Source: Pseudomonas sp. Irchel s3h17
Lineage (GTDB): Bacteria > Pseudomonadota > Gammaproteobacteria > Pseudomonadales > Pseudomonadaceae
NCBI RefSeq assembly: GCF_900187505.1
Contig: NZ_FYDL01000009.1
Coordinates: 1-44,228 of the forward strand
Length of the DNA: 44,228 nucleotides
Direction of reading: 5' to 3'
The notes beneath the pieces are model-generated. The model was not told the origin of the DNA, did no database searches, and was given only the letters and a program-made list of their open reading frames with translations. A program made the translations under genes and the position numbers. Position 1 is the stretch's first letter. Each line of letters starts with the position of its first letter. Of the stretch, positions 7,983 to 15,444 are shown piece after piece.

Positions 7983-8252
7983 TCAACTGGAACGACCGTG
8001 AAGCGTCACGCCCCGCTCGGCGTTCATCTCACCGTGCTGGTCGAAGCCGAAGGTCTTTTGCGGTTGGCCAAGCAGTTCGGCTTTTTTGGCCTGGTATTCA
8101 TCAAACGACAATCCACGGCGATTCAGGGTTTCCAATGCCAGCTCCCGGCTTTCCTCGGCGGTGTAGGGGCGCAACTCGGGCGCGGACTGGCTGGCACAAC
8201 CGGCGAACACCGAGGTCATCAACAACAACGAAGAAACGAGCAAAACGTGCAT
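7983..8252 (-). CDS. Small lipoprotein, unknown function
   Basis: An 89-aa protein with a lipoprotein signal peptide (MHVLLVSSLLLMTSVFAGC, lipobox FAGC, Cys at residue 19). The mature part is short, charged and without cysteines: ESRELALETLNRRGLSFDEYQAKKAELLGQ suggests helices. The start at 8252 puts the signal peptide at the N-terminus; the frame is open back to 8291, which would add 13 residues. I do not recognise a family. It lies 96 nt upstream of the lysE-like gene on the same strand. Confidence 0.7.
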   Translation of the reverse strand: MHVLLVSSLLLMTSVFAGCASQSAPELRPYTAEESRELALETLNRRGLSFDEYQAKKAELLGQPQKTFGFDQHGEMNAERGVTLHGRSS

Positions 8253-8370
8253 GAGGGCGATTCCCGGGAGCTGGCCTGAAACAATGGACACAGGCTACCC
8301 CCGCCCCTTTCGGGAGAAAAATCATCGTCCTCGATAGTCATTATTGAGCGCACTGCCGTCTTTCCACGGT

Positions 8371-8736
8371 TCAGTTCACCAGGCTGCACTGCAACGCATT
8401 GTCTGCGCTGCGTTCGATGCTGCGCAGCACCTGGAAGGAGCCAAAGGTGACGCCCTTGGCCTGATGGGCGCGGATCAGTTGCCAGAAATCCTGTTCACCG
8501 CTCTCGAAACCGCGAAACGCCGCCTCACCTGCTTCGCGCGATTGCCATTGCAGGTAATTGAGCACGCGCCGGCCGTCATCGCTGGCCTGCACGCTGGCAC
8601 TGAGAAAACCCTGGTAGTGCTGGGCCAGATGTTCGGTCTGTGCAGACAGCGCCGAGACCAATCCTGGCTGTTGATGGGGTTCGATCTCGAACTCGATCAG
8701 TTGGGTAAAACTGCAATTTCTCTCTACTGGTTGCAT
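8371..8736 (-). CDS. ABM-domain monooxygenase-like protein, likely SoxR target
   Basis: A 121-aa protein with an antibiotic-biosynthesis-monooxygenase (ABM) ferredoxin-like fold: FTQLIEFEIEPHQQPGLVSAL ... GFLSASVQASDDGRRVLNYLQWQS. The start is fixed by two facts: AGGGGGA lies 6 nt before the ATG at 8736, and the promoter core lies at 8786-8816, so the longer frame from 8823 would start upstream of its own promoter. P. aeruginosa carries a similar gene (PA2274) beside soxR as one of the few SoxR-activated genes; this pair appears equivalent. Its exact substrate is unknown; a role with redox-active compounds such as quinones or phenazines is inference. Confidence 0.83.
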   Translation of the reverse strand: MQPVERNCSFTQLIEFEIEPHQQPGLVSALSAQTEHLAQHYQGFLSASVQASDDGRRVLNYLQWQSREAGEAAFRGFESGEQDFWQLIRAHQAKGVTFGSFQVLRSIERSADNALQCSLVN

Positions 8737-8785
8737 GAGGATTCCCCCTGGCACGTAAGTCGCGACTTGCGAATGAAAGGTCGGC

Positions 8786-8816
8786 AGGATAAAACCTCTA
8801 CTTAAGTAAAGGTCAA
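8786..8816 (-). promoter_or_regulatory. SoxR-type promoter and operator of the ABM gene
   Basis: Minus strand: -35 TTGACC (8811-8816), an over-long 19-bp spacer, -10 TATCCT (8786-8791). The spacer holds a 20-bp palindrome centred at 8803/8804 (half-sites ACCTCTACTT and AAGTAAAGGT, one mismatched pair). A 19-20 bp spacer with the dyad between -35 and -10 is the hallmark of MerR/SoxR-activated promoters. Confidence 0.88.
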
Positions 8817-8828
8817 GCGGCAATTGAA

Positions 8829-9308
8829 ATGACGATCAAGGAAAACCTGCACAAAGAGTTGAGCGTCGGCCAATTGGCCGAACGCAGCGGCGTAGCGGTC
8901 ACAGCCCTGCACTTCTACGAGTCCAAGGGGTTGATCAAGAGCAACCGCAATCAGGGCAATCAACGGCGCTATCCTCGCGAAGTACTGCGACGGGTGGCAC
9001 TGATCAAGGTTGCCCAGCGCCTGGGCATCCCCTTGGCGGAGATCGGCCGGGCACTCAAGTCCCTCCCGGATCACCGGGCTCCGACGGCCACGGACTGGAA
9101 ACAGCTGTCCGCGCAATGGAGCAAGGACCTGAATGAGCGAATCACTCAGCTGACCTTGCTGCGCGACAAGCTCAACGGCTGCATCGGTTGCGGCTGCCTG
9201 TCGATGGAGGCCTGCCCGCTACGCAACTACGGGGATGTGCTCGGCGAACAAGGCGCGGGGGCACAATTGCTGGCGCCGGGAACGACTGATCAGCAGTGGC
9301 ATGACTGA
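8829..9308 (+). CDS. soxR: Redox-sensitive transcriptional activator SoxR
   Basis: A 159-aa MerR-family regulator. The N-terminal winged helix-turn-helix (about residues 10-80: [26 protein letters not shown]) is followed by a dimer helix and the [2Fe-2S] cluster motif C118-X2-C121-X-C123-X5-C129 ([12 protein letters not shown]), diagnostic of SoxR. Oxidation of the cluster by redox-cycling compounds turns on target promoters. In Pseudomonas SoxR responds to phenazines and similar molecules and regulates a few transport and monooxygenase genes rather than soxS. It is divergent from the ABM gene across the dyad at 8794-8813, so it may regulate itself as well. The Shine-Dalgarno sequence before the ATG is weak. 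Confidence 0.95.
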   Translation: MTIKENLHKELSVGQLAERSGVAVTALHFYESKGLIKSNRNQGNQRRYPREVLRRVALIKVAQRLGIPLAEIGRALKSLPDHRAPTATDWKQLSAQWSKDLNERITQLTLLRDKLNGCIGCGCLSMEACPLRNYGDVLGEQGAGAQLLAPGTTDQQWHD

Positions 9309-9438
9309 TAGCCCTTTAATGGCCATACTGCAGTCCGTCGGCCTCTCGGAGAGGTTGAACAGGCTGGCCTATAGTTATCCGACCGGAAACCGGCGAAGGA
9401 CTTGCACCACCCCATCAACGAAAACAGGGAGAACGGTC

Positions 9439-9897
9439 ATGAGTGTCAAACCCATTCCCGAGGGTTATCGAAGCATCACCCCCTATCTGGGCATCCAGAA
9501 AGCCGCTGAAGCCATCGAGTTCTACAAGAAAGCCTTCGGCGCCACGGAAATCATGCGCCTGGCAATGCCCGATGGCAGTATCGGCCATGCCGAACTGCGT
9601 ATCGGCGACTGCGCGATCATGCTCGGCACGCCGTGTGATCAAGGTCCGCTGAGCAACCCCGACAATTCACCTTCCGTTGGCCTGCATTTATATGTCGAGG
9701 ATGTTGATGCTAGCTACACCCAAGCGATCGAGGCCGGCGGTATCGTGGTTTCAGAAGTGAAGGACCAGTTCTATGGCGACCGCTCGGGGACCCTGAAAGA
9801 CCCCTTTGGTCACCTGTGGTTTCTGGCGACCCACAAGGAGGACTTGACCCAGGAACAGATCGAGCAGCGAGCCAAGGAAATGTTCACCCCGCAATAA
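9439..9897 (+). CDS. VOC-fold (glyoxalase/PhnB-like) protein
   Basis: A 152-aa protein of the vicinal-oxygen-chelate superfamily, PhnB-like subgroup: ITPYLGIQKAAEAIEFYKKAFGA, MPDGSIGHAELRIGDCAIMLGTP, and the C-terminal GDRSGTLKDPFGHLWFLATH. The paired beta-alpha-beta-beta-beta modules and the DPFGHLW block are clear. Members include glyoxalases, dioxygenases and antibiotic-binding proteins, so no specific reaction can be assigned. AGGGAG lies upstream of the ATG at 9439; an open frame from 9235 overlaps soxR and is not used. Same strand as soxR, 130 nt downstream. Confidence 0.85.
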   Translation: MSVKPIPEGYRSITPYLGIQKAAEAIEFYKKAFGATEIMRLAMPDGSIGHAELRIGDCAIMLGTPCDQGPLSNPDNSPSVGLHLYVEDVDASYTQAIEAGGIVVSEVKDQFYGDRSGTLKDPFGHLWFLATHKEDLTQEQIEQRAKEMFTPQ

Positions 9898-9905
9898 TCC
9901 CCTCC

Positions 9906-9979
9906 CCTGCAGGAACCGGCTGGCCAGCGAAGACGGCGTATCGACCCTCATCGCCTCGGCGCCAGCCGGCTCCCGCAGG
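9906..9979. repeat. REP-like inverted pair
   Basis: CCTGCAGGAACCGGCTGGC (9906-9924) is mirrored by GCCAGCCGGCTCCCGCAGG (9961-9979) with few mismatches. It lies directly after the VOC gene and resembles the Pseudomonas REP family built on 'GGAnCCGGCTGGC'. The whole gap 9898-10158 has no gene; the rest holds the promoter region of the fpv operon. Confidence 0.65.
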
Positions 9980-10041
9980 CCTGCGCGTCAACCGCAGCCC
10001 CACCCTGAAACATTTGCTTTCACATCGCCCTTCTGGATTTA

Positions 10042-10065
10042 TGATTCTCATTCGTCTTAATGAGA
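10042..10065. promoter_or_regulatory. Candidate Fur box upstream of fpvG
   Basis: TGATTCTCATTCGTC (10042-10056) resembles the 7-1-7 Fur motif at about 8 of 14 positions and overlaps an inverted repeat TCTCATT-N6-AATGAGA (10046-10065). It lies about 95 bp before fpvG. Iron repression of this operon is expected from P. aeruginosa. I did not find a convincing PvdS-type -35/-10 pair. Confidence 0.5.
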
Positions 10066-10158
10066 TGCAGCGGCCTCGTAGGCAAAAGCCACGGCCAGCT
10101 TTTTCGGGAATCACGGTGCTCGGGCACCGCTCCTCTCATCGATTAAAGACCCCCATTC

Positions 10159-11370
10159 ATGTCGAAGAAGTCCCGCTCCAAACTCTGGTTCCTGGTGCAC
10201 AGCTGGCTCGCGTTGCCCATCTGGTTCTTTGTCCTGATCGTCTGCGTCACCGGCACCCTGGCGGTGGTCAGCCAGGAGATTGTCTGGCTGGCCAATCCGG
10301 ACATCCGTGCCAGCCAGCCGTCCGACGACGCCGAACTGCTCAGCTATGACCAGCTCATCGCCGCCATCAAGAAGGCCGAACCAGACACCCTTGTCGAGTC
10401 CATCAGCCGCCCCGATGAATCGCACTTCGCCCTGTCGGCTGATGTCAGCTACCCCGACGGGCGATCAGTCACGGTCTACGTCAACCCCTATACCGGGGTG
10501 ATTCAAGGGATCAGCCCGGACTTCAACTTCCAGGCCTTCACCCGCGCATTGCATGGCTGGTGGCTGGTGCCGTTCACCAACGGTTTCAGCTGGGGCTGGT
10601 ACCTGGTGTCGTTCCTGGCTATTCCGTTGCTGGTGTCCCTGATCACCGGGCTGGTGGTGTACAAGAAATTCTGGAAAGGCTTCTTCAAGCCCACGCTACG
10701 GGTTCGCCACGGCACGCGGATTTTCTGGGGAGACTTCCACCGCCTCAGTGGCATCTGGTCGATCTGGTTCATCGCGGTGATTTCCATCACCGGCGTCTGG
10801 TTCCTGATCCAGGCGCTGCTGTCCGACTTCCACATTTCCATATCCAGCGAACCGGTGATCCCGGTGGTGGCCCGGGAGAGCGTGCCGCTGTCACCGAGCG
10901 GTACGCCAGCGAAAATGATCGACCTGGACAACGCCATCCTGATTGCCCAGGAGAAAATCCCGGGGCTGGAAGCCAGCTTCGTCAGCCTGCCATCCAACGC
11001 CTACAGCCACCTGACCATCGGTGGCCGTGGCTGGTACCCGCTGATGTTCCAGACCGCAACGATCAACCCCTACAACGGCGACATCGACGCCTCGCGCCTG
11101 TTGTCGGACCGCACCGGCCTCGAGTTTGTCACCGAGTCCATGCGGCCCTTGCACACCGGTGATTTCGGCGGGCTGTGGATCAAGCTGATCTGGTTCTTCT
11201 TCGGCCTGGTGTTGAGCATGATGGTCCTCAGTGGCCTGCTGATCTGGACCAAACGCACGGCCCTGGCCACCGCCAATGCCCTCAAGCGCAGTAACAAGAC
11301 CGCGCGTCCCGCCAGGGCCGGGCAGCCGGTTCCCGCCATGCACATCGACACGCCGGAGGGCAGCCTGTGA
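10159..11370 (+). CDS. fpvG: Ferripyoverdine inner-membrane reductase FpvG (PepSY-TM)
   Basis: A 403-aa PepSY-associated membrane protein with about four membrane segments (near residues 9-31, 150-175, 200-225 and 345-370) and periplasmic PepSY-like loops; conserved His occur in the first segment region (LVHSW), RALHGWW and GDFHRLSG. In P. aeruginosa FpvG (PA2403) reduces pyoverdine-bound Fe3+ to Fe2+ in the periplasm so that the siderophore can be recycled. Identity rests on the family plus exact gene order with PA2403-PA2410. It is the first gene of an eight-gene unit with mostly overlapping ends; fpvH starts inside its stop codon. Confidence 0.9.
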   Translation: MSKKSRSKLWFLVHSWLALPIWFFVLIVCVTGTLAVVSQEIVWLANPDIRASQPSDDAELLSYDQLIAAIKKAEPDTLVESISRPDESHFALSADVSYPDGRSVTVYVNPYTGVIQGISPDFNFQAFTRALHGWWLVPFTNGFSWGWYLVSFLAIPLLVSLITGLVVYKKFWKGFFKPTLRVRHGTRIFWGDFHRLSGIWSIWFIAVISITGVWFLIQALLSDFHISISSEPVIPVVARESVPLSPSGTPAKMIDLDNAILIAQEKIPGLEASFVSLPSNAYSHLTIGGRGWYPLMFQTATINPYNGDIDASRLLSDRTGLEFVTESMRPLHTGDFGGLWIKLIWFFFGLVLSMMVLSGLLIWTKRTALATANALKRSNKTARPARAGQPVPAMHIDTPEGSL

Positions 11371-11906
11371 GCAACGTCACCGCAGCAGCACCGTCGCGCC
11401 TGAGCCAGCTCTGGCACAAGTGGCGCTTTCACATCAATGTCCTGCTGATCCTGATTCCACTGGGGTTCATGCCCAAGTACTTCGCCGACGTCGCGCTGTT
11501 TCGCGGCGACAGCGGGTTGGGCGAGCGTGAAATCGGTGAGGTCCAGGTCGGCCCCTGGAGCCTGCGCCTGGCCGAGTTGCGCAATGCCGCGCCGGAAATG
11601 TCCGGCCCGGCCGGCTACATGAAGAGCTTCAACGCTGCGCTGTGCAAGACCTGCGCCGAGCAGGTCAAGGCCACCTACCTGCGCATCGGCAAACCCCGCA
11701 GCCTGCGCGCCGCCGGGGTGATCTTCTTCGGTACGCCCTACCGCATGGGCGCCATGCTGCCGGTCCCGGAGAAGACCCGCGCCGACGCTGAAATCTGGAT
11801 CACCATGGAAGGCTGGGACGGCAGCCTGCACCAGGCAGCCGTGCCACTGAGCAAGGCGTCCCCGGCCACCCTCGCCTGGCTGAACAAACAAGGAGGCAAA
11901 CCATGA
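11367..11906 (+). CDS. fpvH: Pyoverdine iron-release protein FpvH
   Basis: A 179-aa protein with one membrane segment near the N-terminus (HINVLLILIPLGFMPKYF, about 22-40) and a periplasmic domain carrying a C93-KT-C96 motif (ALCKTCAEQ). FpvH of P. aeruginosa belongs to the FpvG-FpvH-FpvJ-FpvK membrane assembly for iron release from pyoverdine. The start is GTG at 11367 in a GTGA overlap with the fpvG stop, so translation is probably coupled. The CxxC could take part in electron transfer or metal binding; that is inference. Confidence 0.83.
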   Translation: MSNVTAAAPSRLSQLWHKWRFHINVLLILIPLGFMPKYFADVALFRGDSGLGEREIGEVQVGPWSLRLAELRNAAPEMSGPAGYMKSFNAALCKTCAEQVKATYLRIGKPRSLRAAGVIFFGTPYRMGAMLPVPEKTRADAEIWITMEGWDGSLHQAAVPLSKASPATLAWLNKQGGKP

Positions 11907-12250
11907 AGAGCGCCCACCCCATGACCGCTGTACGCCTGATCGGCAGCGCTCTCACCCTGGCACTCAGCGTGGGCTTCAGCGCCCAGGCGCTGGCTCACAA
12001 CCCGATGTGCGAGTGCAAGGCCATCGATGCCGAACAAATTCGCTGCACCGGTGGCTTCTCCGATGGCAGCGGCGCCCCCGGCGTCACCCTGGATGTCATC
12101 GGCTACGACGAAACCATCCTGGTACCGGGCAAGCTGGGCACCGACTCGACCCTGACCTTCAAAAAACCGGGGGCCGAGTTCTACGTCCTGTTCGACGCAG
12201 GTCCAGGCCACGTGGTCGAGATCGACCAAGCGGATATCGAGGCCCCATGA
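11903..12250 (+). CDS. fpvJ: Periplasmic pyoverdine iron-release protein FpvJ
   Basis: A 115-aa exported protein. The signal peptide runs to about ALA-31; the mature protein starts HNPMCECK and has three Cys (36, 38 and 48). The rest is predicted beta-rich (GVTLDVIGYDETILVPGKLG ... VLFDAGPGHVVEID). The position between fpvH and fpvK and the size match FpvJ, a periplasmic partner of the FpvG reductase. ATGA overlap at both ends. No enzymatic motif is visible. Confidence 0.8.
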   Translation: MKSAHPMTAVRLIGSALTLALSVGFSAQALAHNPMCECKAIDAEQIRCTGGFSDGSGAPGVTLDVIGYDETILVPGKLGTDSTLTFKKPGAEFYVLFDAGPGHVVEIDQADIEAP

Positions 12251-12822
12251 GCAACCCGACGACACAGGTAGTCCGCCCGGCCGGTGCCGGCCATGAAACC
12301 CTTTATGTACTGCTCTTGTGCCTGGCGATCCTGACGGTTGCCGCGTCGGTGGTGCTCTGGCGCGGCGAGACGCAAGCGGTCAGCAGCATCGAACGCCATC
12401 AACTGGACGCCCGACGCGACCTCAGTGCCTCCGAACAAGGCATCTACGCCGACCTGCGGGTAACCCTCGACGAGATCCACCTGCTGCGCGAAGAACAGCA
12501 CACCCCGCCCTCCCCGCAAACCCTTGCCGATGAAGGTTTTGCCCCCTTCGCCCAGGACGCCAGTTCGCTCAGCCGCGGCGCTCATGCCTGGCAAATGCTG
12601 GTATCCGGCGCCTACTTCGGTCACAGCCAGACGCCGAGCGTGGCCGGTTCGTTTCTGATGCGCCTGAGCGCTGACGATGAGGGCGAGCCGGACATCTGGC
12701 TCAACCGTAGCGCCAGCCTCACCGCCCCCTCCGACCTGGCCGATGCCACGCTCATCAGCGCGGGCTGGCAACAGATCGTCGCCCAATTCGATGCCGGCGT
12801 CACCCGCCAGCATCGGCACTGA
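12247..12822 (+). CDS. fpvK: Pyoverdine iron-release membrane protein FpvK
   Basis: A 191-aa protein with one N-terminal membrane segment (TLYVLLLCLAILTVAASVVLW, about 18-38) and a periplasmic domain with a helical stretch (ERHQLDARRDLSASEQGIYADLRVTLDEIHLLREEQ). It matches FpvK by position and layout. The ATG at 12247 overlaps the fpvJ stop; an open frame from 12007 is not used. In P. aeruginosa FpvK is a cofactor of the FpvG complex rather than an enzyme. Confidence 0.8.
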   Translation: MSNPTTQVVRPAGAGHETLYVLLLCLAILTVAASVVLWRGETQAVSSIERHQLDARRDLSASEQGIYADLRVTLDEIHLLREEQHTPPSPQTLADEGFAPFAQDASSLSRGAHAWQMLVSGAYFGHSQTPSVAGSFLMRLSADDEGEPDIWLNRSASLTAPSDLADATLISAGWQQIVAQFDAGVTRQHRH

Positions 12823-12857
12823 TTTTGCGCATTCACCCGAGAGAAGACCGCTTGCCC

Positions 12858-13796
12858 ATGCCTAGTTCATCTCAACGTTATCCTTTGCTGTCCATTGCCC
12901 AGCGCCTGCTCGTCGGCCTGCTGGCCGTCTTGATCGTGCCACTGGCCAGTGCCGATCAGGCCAAGCGCCTGCGCATCGGCATTACGCTGCATCCGTATTA
13001 CAGCTACGTGACCAATATTGTCGGCGACAAGGCCGACGTGGTGCCGCTGATTCCGGCAGGCTTCAACCCTCACGCCTACGAGCCTCGCGCCGAGGACATC
13101 AAGCGCATCGCCGGCCTGGACGTGATCGTGCTCAACGGTGTCGGCCATGACGACTTTGCCGACCGCATGATCGCCGCCAGCGAAACCCCGAACGTCACGG
13201 TGATCGAGGCCAACGAAAACGTGCCGTTGCTGGCTGCCACCGGCGTGGCGGCGCGCGGCGCGGGCAAGGTGGTGAACCCTCACACCTTCCTGTCGATCAG
13301 CGCCTCCATTGCCCAGGTCAACAACATCGCCCGGGAGCTGGGCAAGCTCGACCCGGATAACGCCAAGGCCTACACCCAGAACGCCCGCGCCTACGGCAAA
13401 CGCCTGCGGCAGATGCGCGCCGACGCCCTGGCCAGGCTGACCACGGCGCCCAACGCCGACCTGCGGGTGGCCACCGTCCATGCCGCCTACGACTACCTGC
13501 TGCGCGAGTTCGGCCTGGAAGTGACCGCCGTGGTCGAGCCGGCCCACGGCATCGAGCCCAGCCCGAGCCAACTGAAGAAAACCATCGACCAACTGCGTGA
13601 GCTGGATGTGAAGGTAATCTTCTCGGAGATGGACTTTCCGTCCGCCTACGTCGACACCATCCAGCGTGAATCCGGGGTCAGGCTCTACCCGCTGTCGCAC
13701 ATTTCCTACGGTGACTACAGCGCCGACAAATATGAAAAGGAAATGACCGGCAACCTCAACACCGTGGTCCGGGCCATTCAGGAGGCTGGCGCATGA
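12858..13796 (+). CDS. fpvC: Periplasmic metal-binding protein FpvC (ZnuA/TroA-like)
   Basis: A 312-aa solute-binding protein of the TroA/ZnuA cluster A-I family. A signal peptide ends around LASADQA. Metal-binding residues typical of the family are present: GFNPHAYEP (His), VVNPHTFLS (His), EPAHGIEPSPSQLK, and the late Glu/Asp region (IFSEMDFPSAYVD). In P. aeruginosa FpvC binds the ferrous iron released by FpvG and may act as chelator. The ATG at 12858 is chosen; the frame upstream starts with TTG codons. fpvD overlaps by 4 nt. Confidence 0.88.
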   Translation: MPSSSQRYPLLSIAQRLLVGLLAVLIVPLASADQAKRLRIGITLHPYYSYVTNIVGDKADVVPLIPAGFNPHAYEPRAEDIKRIAGLDVIVLNGVGHDDFADRMIAASETPNVTVIEANENVPLLAATGVAARGAGKVVNPHTFLSISASIAQVNNIARELGKLDPDNAKAYTQNARAYGKRLRQMRADALARLTTAPNADLRVATVHAAYDYLLREFGLEVTAVVEPAHGIEPSPSQLKKTIDQLRELDVKVIFSEMDFPSAYVDTIQRESGVRLYPLSHISYGDYSADKYEKEMTGNLNTVVRAIQEAGA

Positions 13797-14545
13797 CGGC
13801 CCGGCAAATCCTGAACGCACAACATGTTGGCCCGGCCCTGAACTTCAACGATGTCAGTCTGACACTCGGGCGCACGACGATCCTCGACCAGGTGAGCTTC
13901 CAGGTGCAACCCGGCAACGTGCATGCATTGGTCGGCCCCAACGGCGGCGGCAAAAGCTCGCTGATCAAGACCCTGCTCGGGCAAATGCCCCATCAGGGCC
14001 TTCTGAGCCTGGAATGGCCGGGCGAGCCAGGCACCATCGGCTACGTACCGCAAGCCCTGGAGTTCGATCGCGGCTTGCCCCTCACCGTCGACGACTTCAT
14101 GGCCGCCATGTGCCAGCGCCGTCCGGCGTTCCTGGGCATCAGCCGGCACTACAGCGCAGCCATCGGCGAAGCGCTGGAACGGGTCGGCATGCAGGACAAG
14201 CGCAAACGCCGCATGGGGGCGCTGTCCGGTGGCGAGCGCCAGCGTGTGCTGTTGGCCCAGGGGTTGATCCCGGCACCGCAGCTGCTGGTGCTCGACGAGC
14301 CGATGTCGGCCCTCGATGAAGCGGGGATCCAGGTGTTCGAACGCCTGCTGGCCGATTGGCGCCAGGCCGGGATCACCGTGCTGTGGATCGAGCACGACCT
14401 GGAAGCCGTAGGCCGTCTTGCCGATCGCGTCACCGGGCTCAATCGCCGCGTACTGTTTGACGCCACGCCGAAACAGGCGTTGACCCCGGAACGCTTGCTG
14501 AGCCTGTTCTCCACCCACCCACGAACCGCCGGGAGCGCCGCGTGA
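13793..14545 (+). CDS. fpvD: ABC transporter ATP-binding protein FpvD
   Basis: A 250-aa ATPase with Walker A GPNGGGKSS (about residues 45-53), Q-loop GYVPQ, signature LSGGERQRV, Walker B LLVLDEP and H-loop WIEHD. It energises the FpvCDEF importer from the cytoplasmic side. The ATG at 13793 overlaps the fpvC stop, and its own stop (TGA) shares a base with the fpvE start. Confidence 0.92.
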   Translation: MTARQILNAQHVGPALNFNDVSLTLGRTTILDQVSFQVQPGNVHALVGPNGGGKSSLIKTLLGQMPHQGLLSLEWPGEPGTIGYVPQALEFDRGLPLTVDDFMAAMCQRRPAFLGISRHYSAAIGEALERVGMQDKRKRRMGALSGGERQRVLLAQGLIPAPQLLVLDEPMSALDEAGIQVFERLLADWRQAGITVLWIEHDLEAVGRLADRVTGLNRRVLFDATPKQALTPERLLSLFSTHPRTAGSAA

Positions 14546-15444
14546 TGAGTTACGAAGCCTTTCGCTTGATGGTCCAGGGCTGGGCCTCTTCGGGTTACCT
14601 GCCCGAAGCGCTGGCCTACGGGTTTGTGGTCAACGCATTGCTCGCCGGGTTGTTGATCGGCCCGGTACTGGGCGGCCTGGGCACGCTGGTGGTGGTCAAG
14701 CGCTTTGCGTTTTTCTCCGAAGCGGTCGGCCATGCGGCATTGACCGGCGTAGCCATCGGCATTCTGCTGGGCGAACCCTACACCGGCCCTTATGGCAGCC
14801 TGTTCGGCTACTGCCTGCTGTTCGGCATCCTGCTCAACTACCTGCGCAACCGCACGGGCCTGGCGCCCGATACCCTGATCGGGGTCTTCCTCTCGGTGTC
14901 ATTGGCCCTGGGCGCCAGCCTGCTGCTGATTCTGGCCGGCAAGATCAACGTGCACATTCTGGAGAACGTACTGTTCGGCTCGGTGCTCACGGTCAACGGC
15001 AATGACCTGCTGGTACTGGCCATCGTCGGTTCACTGGTGATGGGCCTGAGCCTGCCGCTGTACAACCGCATCATGCTGGCCAGTTTCAACCCGCAACTGG
15101 CGGCCGTGCGCGGCGTTGCGGTCAAGACCCTCGACTACCTGTTCGTGGTCCTGGTCACGCTGATCACCGTGGCCGCCGTGAAAGTCATCGGCGCCATCCT
15201 GGTGGGCGCGCTGCTGGTGATTCCGGCGGCCGCGGCACGCCTGCTGAGTCAATCGCTCAAGGGCTTCTTCTGGTGTTCGGTGCTCATCGCCACCGTCAGT
15301 ACCCTGTGCGGGATTCTGGCGCCGATCGTCTTCGACCTGCCGATCCCGTCAGGTGCCGCGATCATTCTGACGGCCGGTATCGCCTTCGCCCTCGCCGCCA
15401 TCGCCCGTGGCGTGGTCCCCAGCCTCAAAGGGAATATTGGATAA
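14545..15444 (+). CDS. fpvE: ABC transporter permease FpvE (metal type)
   Basis: A 299-aa permease of the ZnuB/TroC-like ABC-3 family with about eight or nine hydrophobic segments. LVVVKRFAFFSEAVGHAALTGVAIG (near 45-70) and the GALLVIPAAAARLLSQSLK block (near 210-228) are family signatures. The ATG at 14545 forms a TGATG overlap with fpvD; a GTG at 14542 would add one residue. It forms the membrane channel of the importer fed by FpvC and FpvF. Confidence 0.9.
   Translation: MSYEAFRLMVQGWASSGYLPEALAYGFVVNALLAGLLIGPVLGGLGTLVVVKRFAFFSEAVGHAALTGVAIGILLGEPYTGPYGSLFGYCLLFGILLNYLRNRTGLAPDTLIGVFLSVSLALGASLLLILAGKINVHILENVLFGSVLTVNGNDLLVLAIVGSLVMGLSLPLYNRIMLASFNPQLAAVRGVAVKTLDYLFVVLVTLITVAAVKVIGAILVGALLVIPAAAARLLSQSLKGFFWCSVLIATVSTLCGILAPIVFDLPIPSGAAIILTAGIAFALAAIARGVVPSLKGNIG

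Noticed and set aside
10000..10158. PvdS-type (iron-starvation sigma) promoter for the fpv operon
   Set aside because: I found no TAAAT at a 16-17 bp distance from CGT in the right orientation; only a Fur-like site is supported.
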